Assembly: GCF_039962255.1 (NCBI RefSeq)
Contig: NZ_JAMPKY010000007.1
Span: 1 to 64,000 of the forward strand
Origin: Leptolyngbya subtilissima AS-A7
GTDB lineage: Bacteria > Cyanobacteriota > Cyanobacteriia > Phormidesmidales > Phormidesmidaceae
DNA length: 64,000 bases
Reading direction: 5' to 3'
In this document: positions 53,251 to 64,000 of the stretch, piece by piece
Numbering within the stretch: the first letter of the stretch is position 1
How the letters are laid out: each line of letters opens with the position of its first letter
Notes under the pieces: model-generated
What the model was told of the DNA's origin: nothing
The model's database searches: none
What the model saw: only the letters and a program-made list of their open reading frames with translations
Program-made: the position numbers and the translations under genes

Positions 53251-53754
53251 TTTTTTACTGTCGTCACTTACAATCGGCAATCCCTGTTTCACAGCAACGA
53301 AACCGTAGCCCTACTTCGCAAAGCCTTTCATATCGCCAAAACAGAGTCTCCCTTCACCATCGACGCTATCGTCATTTTGCCCGACCATGTCCACAGCATT
53401 TGGTCCCTGCCCCAAGGTGACGCCGACTTTCCCTCCCGGTGGAAGCGCATCAAAGCCCGGTTTAGCCTGTGGTGCCCTGAAGACTACAAACAACAACAAT
53501 CTACTGCCCGCCTTCGCAAAGGAGAGCAAGCCATCTGGCAGCGACGGTTTTGGGAACATCAAATTCGCAATGAGGCCGACTTTAGCCAGCATGTAGATTA
53601 CATTCACTACAATCCGGTGAAACACAATTTGGTAAGTGGACCGAAAGATTGGCCCTATTCGAGCTTTCACCGCCATGTTGCAGATGGGGCTTATTCGGCA
53701 GATTGGGGCACAACACAAGCAGTTGAGTTTGATGAAGAAATTGGTCGTGAGTAA
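53212..53754 (+). CDS. REP-associated tyrosine transposase (RAYT, TnpA_REP)
   Basis: A 180-residue Y1/HUH transposase: MRYRRAQTPGATYFFTVVTY then AIVILPDHVHSIWSLPQGDA (the HxH metal pair at DHVHSIW), and IWQRRFWEHQIRNEADFSQH then VDYIHYNPVKHNLVSGPKDW (catalytic Tyr in DYIHYNPVKH). Complete. RAYTs nick and move REP/BIME palindromes that carry GTAG signatures, as in copies D, E and F here. It is single-domain and of normal length. The gene lies 100 bases after arr. Confidence 0.94.
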   Translation: MRYRRAQTPGATYFFTVVTYNRQSLFHSNETVALLRKAFHIAKTESPFTIDAIVILPDHVHSIWSLPQGDADFPSRWKRIKARFSLWCPEDYKQQQSTARLRKGEQAIWQRRFWEHQIRNEADFSQHVDYIHYNPVKHNLVSGPKDWPYSSFHRHVADGAYSADWGTTQAVEFDEEIGRE

Positions 53755-53767
53755 GAGATGAAAGCTT

Positions 53768-53812
53768 AGGTTGAAGGTGTTGGGTTTCACTGCGTTTCAC
53801 CCAACCTACCCT
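53768..53812 (+). repeat. REP-like palindrome downstream of RAYT, copy F
   Basis: GTTGGGT (53779-53785) and ACCCAAC (53799-53805) form a hairpin around TTCACTGCGTTTC, followed by CTACC. This is the REP structure with complementary GTAG signature, adjacent to the RAYT as usual. Confidence 0.7.
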
Positions 53813-53831
53813 GCTAATTTCTGGTGACTAA

Positions 53832-54884
53832 ATGGTGGATGAAATCTGCGTCGGGCTGATTGGCTATGGCATGGCGGCTCGTACCTTCCACGTGCCGGTT
53901 ATTCAGTCAGTTCCTCACCTGAGGCTAACGAAAGTTGTAACGCGCCATCACGACCCCGCGCTCGATCGCGCTCCATCGGTTGAGGTGGTGCAAGACGCCG
54001 CCACCCTTCTGCAAGACGAAGCAATTCACCTAGTCGTGATCGCGACTCCCAATCGCTCCCATTTTGAGTTGGCCAGCCAGTCCCTACTCGCTAACAAGCA
54101 CGTTGTGGTCGAAAAGCCATTCACCACATCGTCGGCCCAGGCCCAGCAGTTGATCGATCTGGCGCGCAAGCAAAACAGGCTGATCAGCGTCCATCACAAC
54201 CGGCGGTGGGATGGCGATTTTCAGACCGTAAAACAGCTGTTGAGCACCAATCTTCTGGGCCGTTTGGTCGAATACGAGGCCCATTACGATCGCTTCAGAA
54301 ATTTCCTTCGGCCCAACGCCTGGCGAGAAGAAGCGGGCGAGGGCAGCGGTATTCTCTTCGATCTTGGCTCTCACCTGATCGATCAGGCGCAGGTTTTATT
54401 TGGCTTGCCGCAGATGGTGACTGCCGACCTCAGAGTGCAGCGCGATTTTGCCCAGGCGATCGACAATTTTGATCTAACGCTGCACTACAACGGGCTCAAA
54501 GTGATTCTCAAAGGGGGAATGCTGGTGCGCGGGCAGGAGCCCCATTTCATTCTGCACGGCTCGGCAGGATCCTTCGTCAAATATGGCATGGACCCGCAAG
54601 AGGAGGCGCTAAAGCGCGGCCTCACCCCGGCTGAACCTGGCTGGGGTGAGGAGCCAAAGGAGCGCTGGGGAATGCTCAACACGCAAATCGACGGGCTGCA
54701 CGTAGAAGGGCAGGTGGAAACGCTGGCGGGCAGCTACCAGGCCTATTATCAAAACGTAGCTGATGCGATCGCCGGACGCGCCGAGCTAGCGGTTAAGCCC
54801 GAAGAGGCGCGAGACACCATTCGCATCATCGAGCTAGCAATGCAAAGTAACGAACAAAAATGCACGCTTCCCCTCTCTGTGTAA
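53832..54884 (+). CDS. Gfo/Idh/MocA family oxidoreductase
   Basis: A 350-residue NAD(P)-dependent oxidoreductase. N-terminal Rossmann domain GLIGYGMAARTFHVPVIQSV (8-27, GxGxxxxxxxH). The EKPFTTS motif is at about 96-102, and the LISVHHNRRWDGDFQTVKQL region contains the H-x-RRW-D-x-D pattern with likely catalytic residues. The C-terminal GFO_IDH domain is complete (LVEYEAHYDRFRNFLRPNAW, LFDLGSHLIDQAQVLFGLPQ). It acts on sugars, inositols or related polyols. The substrate is unknown. Monocistronic, 20 bases after copy F of the REP. Confidence 0.92.
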   Translation: MVDEICVGLIGYGMAARTFHVPVIQSVPHLRLTKVVTRHHDPALDRAPSVEVVQDAATLLQDEAIHLVVIATPNRSHFELASQSLLANKHVVVEKPFTTSSAQAQQLIDLARKQNRLISVHHNRRWDGDFQTVKQLLSTNLLGRLVEYEAHYDRFRNFLRPNAWREEAGEGSGILFDLGSHLIDQAQVLFGLPQMVTADLRVQRDFAQAIDNFDLTLHYNGLKVILKGGMLVRGQEPHFILHGSAGSFVKYGMDPQEEALKRGLTPAEPGWGEEPKERWGMLNTQIDGLHVEGQVETLAGSYQAYYQNVADAIAGRAELAVKPEEARDTIRIIELAMQSNEQKCTLPLSV

Positions 54885-54948
54885 ATTGAACCCAGTAGCG
54901 AGGGAGGGCTAGAAAGCGCTAACCCTTCAGCAAAAGTAAACATGAGTA

Positions 54949-55446
54949 ATGGAAATTCCGACTGACATACTTCCTTTCTTCCAGAGCGCTGGTTGGTACC
55001 CAGAGCGCAGAGTCGCTTTACCAAACAAAGCACAAAGTTTAATTCCGGAGGGGCACCCAGCAGCCATGATCTTGTCCACATTCAGTGGCTTAAGGGTCGG
55101 TCGTGTCGGGCTGGGCGAAGAATGTGCAGCGAGCGACATCATCTTCGGCTTGATCGAGGACAGTGAAGATGCCGTGGGGAAGTGGAATGATTTGCTTAAA
55201 ACGAAACTCATCGGGGTCGCAGAGTATCACCACTCGCACGGGGAACTATTCATAGACGCCGTTGGGAAATGCTACAGCCTAGGGCTACAGGATACGTTCT
55301 GTTTTGAAGGTGATAATTTCAATCAGGCAGCGCGGAATCTGCTATTGGGGAGGCGCTCACGTCCAATGCTATTGCCGGGGGAAGAGTCGGTAATGGTATA
55401 CGGGGAGATTTATACGGCCGAGAGTCCTGAGGTGTACAGGTATTAG
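54949..55446 (+). CDS. SUKH-3-family (immunity-type) protein
   Basis: A 165-residue protein fitting SUKH-3: AGWYPERRVALPNKAQSLIP, then AAMILSTFSGLRVGRVG, SDIIFGLIEDSEDAVGKWND, and IGVAEYHHSHGELFIDAVGK with CYSLGLQDTF. In polymorphic toxin systems SUKH-fold proteins bind and neutralise nuclease toxins, and free-standing members probably protect against toxins from neighbours. No toxin gene lies beside it here. Soluble, no signal. Starts with ATG at 54949. The 64-base gap from the oxidoreductase gene could allow cotranscription. Confidence 0.8.
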   Translation: MEIPTDILPFFQSAGWYPERRVALPNKAQSLIPEGHPAAMILSTFSGLRVGRVGLGEECAASDIIFGLIEDSEDAVGKWNDLLKTKLIGVAEYHHSHGELFIDAVGKCYSLGLQDTFCFEGDNFNQAARNLLLGRRSRPMLLPGEESVMVYGEIYTAESPEVYRY

Positions 55447-55560
55447 CTTTGCCCTGCGGGGAAACCCAACGATGTGCCCAATGCATCCGACGTGAATGAG
55501 CAGGCTTCTCTTCGGAGCGGATGCATTGAGCGGCTTAGCTAGCAGTGCACAGGATAGTTA

Positions 55561-55778
55561 GGACAGGTTTCTACAGGCATCATCGACGGCGTTCCAGAGG
55601 GTATCGAGAGCGCTTAGCGTCTTGCGAAAATAATGTTTTAGCAAAGCCTAGAGTTTTTCAATCTTGTTGAAGTCTGGCGAATAGGTGGTATGAACAGGAC
55701 TGTGCAACCAGCCTGCTCAATTAAGCCTTGAGTGTGCTGAGACTTGTGGAAGCTAGCGTTGTCCGTCACGATGACCTG
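55561..55778 (-). pseudogene. IS630-family transposase remnant (ISY100-like)
   Basis: On the minus strand: QVIVTDNASFHKSQHTQGLI then EQAGCTVLFIPP, a frameshift near 55688, SPDFNKIEKL followed by a TAG where Trp is expected, and LLKHYFRKTLSALDTLWNAV. This is the DDE part of an IS630-type transposase with one base missing and one nonsense change. The rest is gone. Confidence 0.8.
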
Positions 55779-55886
55779 CCTAAGGCACAATTAAGGCACT
55801 AGATATTGCAGATGAAGGTGTAGTTTCATTTGCTTTATCAGAGTTGGTTTGTTCCATTAGGCCACAGATAGGAAGTGGGAATATTA

Positions 55887-56678
55887 TTATTTTTCGAAAT
55901 CATATCCCAATACCAACTTCCAGAAGCTAGAAATCCACTCTCGTGGCACAAACCTAGGTAGCGTAGCAAGAATGGGATTGATTGGATTGCCAGGAATCAC
56001 GATGGGCTCTCGCTTTTCAAAAGCTTTTAAGGCATCTCGTACAACAGTTTCAATCGGCGTATCGAATTTTATAGCCACATCAACCAGGGTCGACGGAAAC
56101 CCTGCTTCTTGAAAAAACTTAACGCCAACTGGTCCTGGGCAAACAGCTAACACATGCACTCCATAGCTGCGGTTCTCTGCCCACAACGCTTCACTAAAGC
56201 TGAGAACAAAGGCTTTTGTTGCCGCATAGATAGAGAAGTAGGGCATAGACTGAAACGCACCCACCGAAGACAGGTTGATGATTCCTCCAGTTCGACGCTG
56301 CCGCATTCCAGTCAAAAAGCGATGGCTCAAATCCACAATTGTCGCAATATTGAGTTGCACCGTTTTGAGCTGAAAATTGCGATCGCTTTCAGCAAAATCG
56401 CCGTAATCTCCAATGCCAGCATCGTTGACCAATAGGTCGATCGATCGTCCAAGTTGTTGTACAGTTTGAAAGATAATTTCTGTCGCGTCTGGTGCTGTCA
56501 AGTCTTGGACGATAACATCTACTTGAATTTGATGTTGATGCTTGAGGGAATCAGCAAGTTCCTGTAATTTGTCCTGGGAACGAGCAACCAGCACAAGATC
56601 GGTTTGATGTGCTGCTAGTTGTTGGGCAAATGCTGCACCAATGCCAGCAGAGGCTCCGGTAATCAAGGCTGTCGTCAT
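55887..56678 (-). CDS. Short-chain dehydrogenase/reductase
   Basis: A 263-residue SDR. Motifs: TALITGASAGIGAAFAQQLA (TGxxxGxG cofactor loop), LLVNDAGIGDYG (NAG variant NDAG), INLSSVGAFQSMPYFSIYAA and TKAFVLSFSEAL (catalytic Ser, Tyr-x3-Lys), and VLAVCPGPVGVKFFQEAGF. Classical soluble SDR using NAD(P)H. The substrate is unknown. Its C terminus (SSFWKLVLGYDFEK) is slightly longer than in the shortest members, as in cyanobacterial DltE-like forms. It is A+T-richer than core genes, and lies beside the IS630 relic. Confidence 0.9.
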   Translation of the reverse strand: MTTALITGASAGIGAAFAQQLAAHQTDLVLVARSQDKLQELADSLKHQHQIQVDVIVQDLTAPDATEIIFQTVQQLGRSIDLLVNDAGIGDYGDFAESDRNFQLKTVQLNIATIVDLSHRFLTGMRQRRTGGIINLSSVGAFQSMPYFSIYAATKAFVLSFSEALWAENRSYGVHVLAVCPGPVGVKFFQEAGFPSTLVDVAIKFDTPIETVVRDALKAFEKREPIVIPGNPINPILATLPRFVPREWISSFWKLVLGYDFEK

Positions 56679-57008
56679 GCCGGTTTATTATTTTACTCTA
56701 CCAGAGTATATTCGACTAAGTTCATAGTCTCTGCATCATTCCGAAGAGCTATTACTACGGTAATTAAGGGAGTAGTAACGCAGTATCTGTATCTAACTAC
56801 TTAGTTGCAGTGCATAGCGCTCCGGTGAAGTCTCGAGGGCTGCTTCGTGCCGCTGAACTGACCTGTTAAACCTCAAGGCAAGTAATGAAATTTATCGAGA
56901 TGCTAGCTCTACTCTGAATGTGGCTTAACGGGTTGAAGTCTGGCAGTCCCGTCATTTTTTTAGCCGTAAGTAGAGCTGTAGGCAGCTTTGGTGTCAAGCC
57001 TTAAAGTA
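56679..57008. other. Intergenic, nothing recognised
   Basis: About 330 bases of moderate A+T content between the SDR start and the katG terminator. No ORF, RNA gene or palindrome of note. The SDR promoter lies here. Confidence 0.5.
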
Positions 57009-57046
57009 GAGAGCTGCGCTTCAAGACGAGTTGAAACGCAGCTCTC
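57009..57046 (-). terminator. Terminator hairpin of katG
   Basis: GAGAGCTGCG (57009-57018) pairs perfectly with CGCAGCTCTC (57037-57046), and the inner TCAA/TTGA also pairs. It lies 44 bases past the katG stop. The T tract is poor (TACTTTA). Confidence 0.7.
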
Positions 57047-57089
57047 ATTTCTGCCTCTGACCTCTAGTTAGCGCAGCCTCACGCTAGGG

Positions 57090-59471
<2,382 letters not shown>

Positions 59472-59510
59472 TTAGGTGGGTTTGTTTCTTCTCTGTGTAA
59501 CTGGTTTTTC

Positions 59511-60071
59511 CTAGGTAGAAAGCATCGTCCGCCACATCTGCATCAGCACAGCCGTCTGCTCCGGCTGCTTAGCTTCTGGATTGATATAGTTCAACATCGT
59601 CTCAGCATTAGAAACCATCGGCATCGCCTCAAAGCCCTCTCGTTCGACAAACATTTTTTCAATCACGCTATCTTTCACGAGCATGGAATAGCGCCAAGAT
59701 CGGTATCCCATCCCTTTGTCAAAAAGGTTTACCATCATCCCCATTTGGCGGGTGAAGTCACCATTGACATCGGGTATAAAGCGCACCTGATCGGCTCCTT
59801 CTGCTTGAGCCCAAGCCGCTAGCGAAAACGGATCATTTACCGAAATGCAAAGAATTTCGTCGACGTCGTTCGCTCGAAAGACTGCGGCATACTCGTTGTA
59901 GGCTAACAGTTGAACCGGAGAATGTGGGCAGGCAAAAGCTCCTGGCACTGCAAATGCCACCACGGTTTTGTGATCAAAAAGATCCGCCGTCGAAAGTTCG
60001 TACCCACCTACCTCTGCAAACATTCGAAAGGTGACTTGAGGAACATGCTGGCCCTCATAGTTGAAAAACAT
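59511..60071 (-). CDS. Type-II (Prx5-like) peroxiredoxin with atypical active site
   Basis: A 186-residue protein. Prx5-type core: TVVAFAVPGAFACPHSPVQL (37-56), ILCISVNDPFSLAAWAQAEG, and MGMMVNLFDKGMGYRSWRYS (Arg of the active site). In the family the loop is PGAFTPTCS with the peroxidatic Cys three residues after Thr. Here it is PGAFACPHSP: Cys48 takes the place of Pro and His50 the place of Cys. The only other cysteine is Cys75. The true peroxidatic residue may be Cys48. AAGGAG precedes the ATG. It precedes katG by 60 bases. Confidence 0.87.
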   Translation of the reverse strand: MFFNYEGQHVPQVTFRMFAEVGGYELSTADLFDHKTVVAFAVPGAFACPHSPVQLLAYNEYAAVFRANDVDEILCISVNDPFSLAAWAQAEGADQVRFIPDVNGDFTRQMGMMVNLFDKGMGYRSWRYSMLVKDSVIEKMFVEREGFEAMPMVSNAETMLNYINPEAKQPEQTAVLMQMWRTMLST

Positions 60072-60507
60072 GTGCCCAGCTCCTTACTCGCATTCAATAT
60101 CAGTTAGGCCCTTCTTAACTAAGAGACTGATAAGTAGAGTGACTGACCGTTAGCCACCAGCTTGCGCACGGCGTTAGCAGAAACGGTCAAATCTATCGAG
60201 TTGACCCAGCATGGCTGGAGCTTTACTAAGTACCAATTGGGGTCACAAACTTAAGCAGCATTAAGTCATACTCACTACGAGTTTGCATACTGCAAGCTTA
60301 ATCAAGCAAAACTGCTCTGGGGGCACAAAGGTAAAAGTGTTTTGCAACACGTAATATCTCTACAAAATGGAATCTGTCTACGGCTAGGTGCGGGCCACAT
60401 TTCTATATTTAGATTTAGCAATGCCCAACCTTTCGCCACCTATAGCCGAACCTTACAAACAGCCGATAAGCTAGAGGGTGCAATCGATACGCCCCCTTTG
60501 GTTTGCT
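60072..60507. promoter_or_regulatory. Divergent control region of prx-katG and the FAD oxidoreductase
   Basis: 436 bases of A+T-leaning sequence without an ORF. It must hold the promoter of the peroxide operon (minus) and of the oxidoreductase (plus). I could not identify a PerR/Fur box with certainty: AT-rich symmetric pieces occur near 60260-60300, but none is a clean 7-1-7 match. Confidence 0.4.
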
Positions 60508-62607
60508 ATGAAACGCTTTTTTCGCGCTCTGACGGCTCCCATCTTAGCCTCTACGCTGGTTGCCGGTTCTATTCCTTTGCCGATTGGCAACGCCCAGGCC
60601 CAAGAGTCGGTGTCGCCCCGCGTGGCCCAGCTGCCCCAGGCTCCCGACCAGGTTGTGGAGTGCGAGCTGCTGATTGTCGGTGGTGGCCTAGCCGGTACCG
60701 CAACCGCTTACGAAAGCTTGATGATGGGCCACACCGTCTGTATGACCGAACTAACCGACTGGGTAGGGGGGCAGATCTCATCCCAAGGCACCACGGCGCT
60801 GGATGAGTCGCGGGAGCAGCGGCGGCAGCTATTTTATTCGCGGGGATATAAGGAGTTGCGCGATCGCGTCGAAGCTAAGTACGGCAAGCTCAACCCCGGC
60901 GGCTGCTGGGTGAGCGCCTCCTGCTTTTTGCCCGCCGATGCCAACGCCATATTGATGGAAATGCTGGCCGAGGCCGAGCGCAAGGGCGGCGGCGAACTCA
61001 AGTGGTTCCCCAATACGGTGGTCAAAGACCTGAGCCTAAACGCCGATGGCACTCAGATCGAAGAGGTGGTCGCGATTCGCCACAGCCCCGCACCGGGCAC
61101 CGCCCCCCTCAACAGCGACTTTCTCTCTGCAATTATTGAAGATGCCTACACCTACGACGACTCGGCTCGTCTGTCGAAGGAAATTATTCAGTTTGTGCCC
61201 GCAGGCATCGAGCTAGAGCGGGTGGAGAATGCCCCCGATAGCAAGGTGGATTGGTTTGTGGTCGAGGCCACTGAGACCGGCGAGCTGATTGCCCTAGCCG
61301 AGGTGCCCTATGAGCTGGGGTTAGATCCGAGATCGCCCCTCAACCCCTCGTCGCCCGTGCAAGAGCGCGACCCCTACTGCACCCAGGGCTTTACCTACAC
61401 CTTTGCCATGGAGCGCACCGCCGAGCCCCAGACCTATGATGTGCCCGACTTTTATGCCAACTACGAGCCCTACTACAGCTGGGAGCGCGAGCGCGACTCG
61501 CTGAAAAACGCCCAGGATCACTTCGACTTTGTCTTTACCTACCGCCGCCTGTGGAATGCCTCACCCCAAACGGAAGCGAAAATCTCTGGCGTACCTCGTC
61601 CGGGCGTGGGCGACATCTCGATGCAGAACTGGACTTGGGGTAACGACTACCGCCCCGGCACCGAGCAGGACAACCTGATTCTCACCGAAGATCAGCTGGC
61701 GGCCAGTGGCCAGCTAGAGCCGGGCGGCTGGCTGGGGGGCCTGCGGGCCGACACCCTGCGCAAGGGTGAAGAGAATGCGATCGGCTTTTTCTACTGGTTG
61801 ACTACCGGCACCACCGACTCACAGATCGACGACTCTTGGAAAGAGCCCGAACCCTATAACGTCTATTTGCAGGGGTTAGATTCCCCCATGAATACAGCCC
61901 ACGGCCTGTCGAAGTATCCCTACATTCGCGAGGCGCGGCGGATTATTGGTCGGCCCTCCTACGGCTACGAAAATGGGTTCATGATCAGCGAGGTCGACTT
62001 TTCGTGGAACGATTTTACCGCCGAGTTCTACCGAGAGAACCTAGACGAGGACACCTATACGTCTCTACGGCGCTACCTAGCGGGTTTAGGGACGATAGAT
62101 ACCTTTGAGCCCGATGCTGACCCGAATACTTTCCCGATTCGAGCGCGATCGCGCCTCTACCCCGACACCGTGGGCATTGCCCAGTATGCGATCGACTTTC
62201 ACCCCTGCATGGCTGAGTACCCCGCCGAAAAACCCGGCAACATTGAGCGCCCCGGCGTGCGTCAGGCCCATGGCCAGGCCTACCCCGCCCAAATTCCCCT
62301 GCGGGCAATGATTCCCCAGCGGGTAGACAACATGCTGGTGGCCAGCAAGAGCATCGCCGCTAGCTACAGCGCCGCCGCCGCTTACCGGGTGCATTCCTTT
62401 GAGTGGTCGGTGGGGGCCGCTGCGGCTCACTCCATCGACTTCTCGCTGCGCAATGGGGTGCTGCCCTACGAGCTGGTGGATGATCTGCCTAGCTACGAGC
62501 CCCTGCTCGACCAGCTGCGGACCGAGCTGCAAACTAGCGGCAACCCGGTGCAGTTTCCGAACACCTCGATCTTCAATGAGGACTGGGGCAACTGGCGGCC
62601 TTGGTAA
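60508..62607 (+). CDS. Exported FAD-dependent oxidoreductase
   Basis: A 699-residue protein from the ATG at 60508 (MKRFFRALTAPILASTLVAG). A signal peptide spans about residues 1-32 (cleavage near AQA). Then the flavin-binding Rossmann motif CELLIVGGGLAGTATAYESL (GxGxxG), TDWVGGQISSQGTTALDESR and a long middle of unknown fold. Late blocks LRAMIPQRVDNMLVASKSIA and AAAYRVHSFEWSVGAAAAHS match the FAD_oxidored family (PF12831). It may oxidise an amine, sugar alcohol or other small molecule outside the cytoplasm. Not clustered with partners. A start at 60478 is possible but adds 10 residues. Confidence 0.85.
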   Translation: MKRFFRALTAPILASTLVAGSIPLPIGNAQAQESVSPRVAQLPQAPDQVVECELLIVGGGLAGTATAYESLMMGHTVCMTELTDWVGGQISSQGTTALDESREQRRQLFYSRGYKELRDRVEAKYGKLNPGGCWVSASCFLPADANAILMEMLAEAERKGGGELKWFPNTVVKDLSLNADGTQIEEVVAIRHSPAPGTAPLNSDFLSAIIEDAYTYDDSARLSKEIIQFVPAGIELERVENAPDSKVDWFVVEATETGELIALAEVPYELGLDPRSPLNPSSPVQERDPYCTQGFTYTFAMERTAEPQTYDVPDFYANYEPYYSWERERDSLKNAQDHFDFVFTYRRLWNASPQTEAKISGVPRPGVGDISMQNWTWGNDYRPGTEQDNLILTEDQLAASGQLEPGGWLGGLRADTLRKGEENAIGFFYWLTTGTTDSQIDDSWKEPEPYNVYLQGLDSPMNTAHGLSKYPYIREARRIIGRPSYGYENGFMISEVDFSWNDFTAEFYRENLDEDTYTSLRRYLAGLGTIDTFEPDADPNTFPIRARSRLYPDTVGIAQYAIDFHPCMAEYPAEKPGNIERPGVRQAHGQAYPAQIPLRAMIPQRVDNMLVASKSIAASYSAAAAYRVHSFEWSVGAAAAHSIDFSLRNGVLPYELVDDLPSYEPLLDQLRTELQTSGNPVQFPNTSIFNEDWGNWRPW

Positions 62608-62647
62608 ACTGAAACGGCTTTAGCCTCCCACCACATCTAGAGACAAC

Positions 62648-62686
62648 CCAAAAGGAGTGCATGGCCTGGTCATGCACTCCTTTTGG
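62648..62686. terminator. Terminator of the FAD oxidoreductase gene
   Basis: A perfect 16-bp stem: CCAAAAGGAGTGCATG (62648-62663) and its reverse complement (62671-62686) around a 7-base loop. T-run TTTT and A-run AAAA on the arms make it usable from both sides. About 40 bases after the stop. Confidence 0.9.
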
Positions 62687-62803
62687 CAGCTGGCGGCAAC
62701 CCGCCTGAGAACAATCGTGAACACCGATCCTGCTGGATAGGACACTCTCCCTACAATGCAACCATACAGAGATTTTATGGAGTAACTCGAGAGAGCGAAG
62801 CCT

Positions 62804-64000
62804 ATGCAACCCACCCAAAGCCAATTTACTGAAAAAGCCTGGGATGCCATTGTGCGATCGCAGGATATTGCCAAGCAGTCCCAGCAACAGCAGATCGAGA
62901 GCTACCACCTGATGCTGGCGCTGCTCGATCAAGATGGTCTGGCCAGCAGCATTTTTGCCAAGCTGGGGATGAACGGGCAGGTGCTGCGCGATCGCACCGA
63001 AGCCTTTATCAACAGCCAGCCCAAGGTCTCGGGCAGTGGCTCATCGGTATATCTGGGCAAATCCCTCGATGCCCTGCTCGATCGCGCCGACCGGTACAAA
63101 AAAGACTACGGTGACGAATATATTTCCATCGAGCACCTGATATTGGCTTACCCTGGCGACACACGCTTTGGAAAAGCTCTGTTTCAAGATTTAGGCTTGA
63201 GCGAAGCTAAGCTCAAGCAGGCTATTCAAGATATTCGAGGCACCCAAAAAGTGACCGATCAAAACCCCGAAGGCAAGTATCAATCCCTCGAAAAATATGG
63301 GCGCGACCTCACCGATGCCGCTCGGCGGGGCAAGCTCGACCCCGTGATTGGCCGTGACGATGAGATTCGCCGCACTATCCAAATTCTTTCGCGCCGCACG
63401 AAAAACAACCCGGTGCTGATTGGTGAGCCGGGGGTAGGTAAGACTGCGATCGCCGAAGGTCTGGCCCAGCGCATTGTCAGCGGTGACGTGCCCCAATCCC
63501 TCAAAGACCGCCAGCTGATCGCCCTCGACATGGGCGCGCTAATTGCCGGGGCTAAATATCGTGGCGAATTTGAAGAGCGCCTCAAGTCGGTGCTCAAAGA
63601 AGTCACCGACTCCGAAGGGCAAATCGTTCTCTTTATCGACGAGATTCACACCGTAGTGGGGGCCGGGGCCACCCAGGGGGCCATGGATGCCGGCAACCTG
63701 CTAAAGCCCATGCTGGCTCGGGGCGAGCTGCGCTGTATCGGCGCAACAACGCTGGATGAGTACCGCAAATACATCGAAAAAGACGCCGCCCTAGAGCGCC
63801 GCTTCCAGCAGGTCTATGTTGACCAGCCCACCGTGCCCGACACCATCTCAATTCTGCGCGGTTTGAAAGAACGCTACGAGGTACACCACGGGGTCAAAAT
63901 CTCCGACAGCGCCCTGGTAGCTGCTGCCACCCTCTCGACCCGCTACATCTCGGATCGCTTCCTGCCCGACAAGGCCATCGACCTAGTGGACGAAGCCGCC
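62804..64000 (+). CDS. clpB: ClpB chaperone, N-terminal part (gene continues past the window)
   Basis: 399 codons from ATG 62804 to the window edge. It starts [20 protein letters not shown] with the Clp N-domain (two four-helix repeats, to about residue 150). D1 ATPase follows: [20 protein letters not shown], Walker A GEPGVGKT (about 208-215), [14 protein letters not shown] (Walker B) and AIDLVDEAA at the end. This is the hexameric disaggregase that works with DnaK to resolubilise aggregates. Cyanobacteria usually have two ClpB, one heat-inducible; which this is cannot be told. No CIRCE element is seen upstream. Confidence 0.95.
   Translation, partial: MQPTQSQFTEKAWDAIVRSQDIAKQSQQQQIESYHLMLALLDQDGLASSIFAKLGMNGQVLRDRTEAFINSQPKVSGSGSSVYLGKSLDALLDRADRYKKDYGDEYISIEHLILAYPGDTRFGKALFQDLGLSEAKLKQAIQDIRGTQKVTDQNPEGKYQSLEKYGRDLTDAARRGKLDPVIGRDDEIRRTIQILSRRTKNNPVLIGEPGVGKTAIAEGLAQRIVSGDVPQSLKDRQLIALDMGALIAGAKYRGEFEERLKSVLKEVTDSEGQIVLFIDEIHTVVGAGATQGAMDAGNLLKPMLARGELRCIGATTLDEYRKYIEKDAALERRFQQVYVDQPTVPDTISILRGLKERYEVHHGVKISDSALVAAATLSTRYISDRFLPDKAIDLVDEAA

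Overview
The window is a chromosomal segment of a cyanobacterium, probably of the filamentous Leptolyngbya/Nodosilinea type; that genus-level guess is weak. The cyanobacterial call is firm: it carries the 3' end of psbA (photosystem II D1), petB and petD (cytochrome b6f), ctpA (D1 C-terminal processing protease), ispG of the ferredoxin type, a split-intein-free dnaE, several cyanobacteria-typical DUF families, and very many copies of the HIP1 octamer GCGATCGC. I saw no rRNA, tRNA or CRISPR array.

Layout. 1-930: psbA tail and its terminator, then a small inverted-repeat element and a broken IS630-type transposase. 0.9-5.3 kb: a cytochrome P450, a DUF1499 protein, a hypothetical protein, and two tiny membrane-protein ORFs in an otherwise gene-poor stretch. 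5.3-45 kb: mostly core metabolism and housekeeping: a purine permease, a site-2 protease homologue, ispG, ureE-ureF, a CNNM/CorC-type protein, an M23 peptidase, def, a glycosyltransferase, an anti-sigma-type kinase, petB-petD, ctpA with an HD hydrolase, dnaE, a polyamine-type binding protein, an AmpG-like permease, a diiron protein with an OsmC protein, a pentapeptide protein, a repeat protein overlapping a DUF3685 response-regulator-like protein, a GT2 enzyme, an aldo/keto reductase and ogt.

45-56.7 kb is the accessory region. Its first part (about 45.64-47.76 kb) is visibly A+T-richer and has no HIP1 site. It holds a four-helix membrane protein followed by a protein with a DisA-like (diadenylate-cyclase fold) C-terminal domain lacking the usual RHR motif. 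This is the best candidate for an undescribed nucleotide-sensing conflict system. It is followed by a Nif11-type RiPP precursor without visible maturation genes, a rifampin ADP-ribosyltransferase homologue, a REP-associated tyrosine transposase (RAYT) whose 5' end has been copied twice elsewhere in the region, an orphan SUKH-3 immunity-type protein, and remnants of a DUF433 gene and of a second IS630 transposase.

56.7-64 kb: an oxidative-stress block (an atypical type-II peroxiredoxin directly upstream of katG, same strand), a secreted FAD oxidoreductase, and the first 399 codons of clpB, which runs off the window.

Themes: D1 synthesis and maturation (psbA, ctpA), b6f (petBD), peroxide defence (katG, two peroxiredoxin-like proteins, OsmC), and decayed mobile DNA (two IS630 relics, REP/RAYT family, palindromic intergenic repeats). 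All family calls are from reading motifs by eye; no database search was possible.
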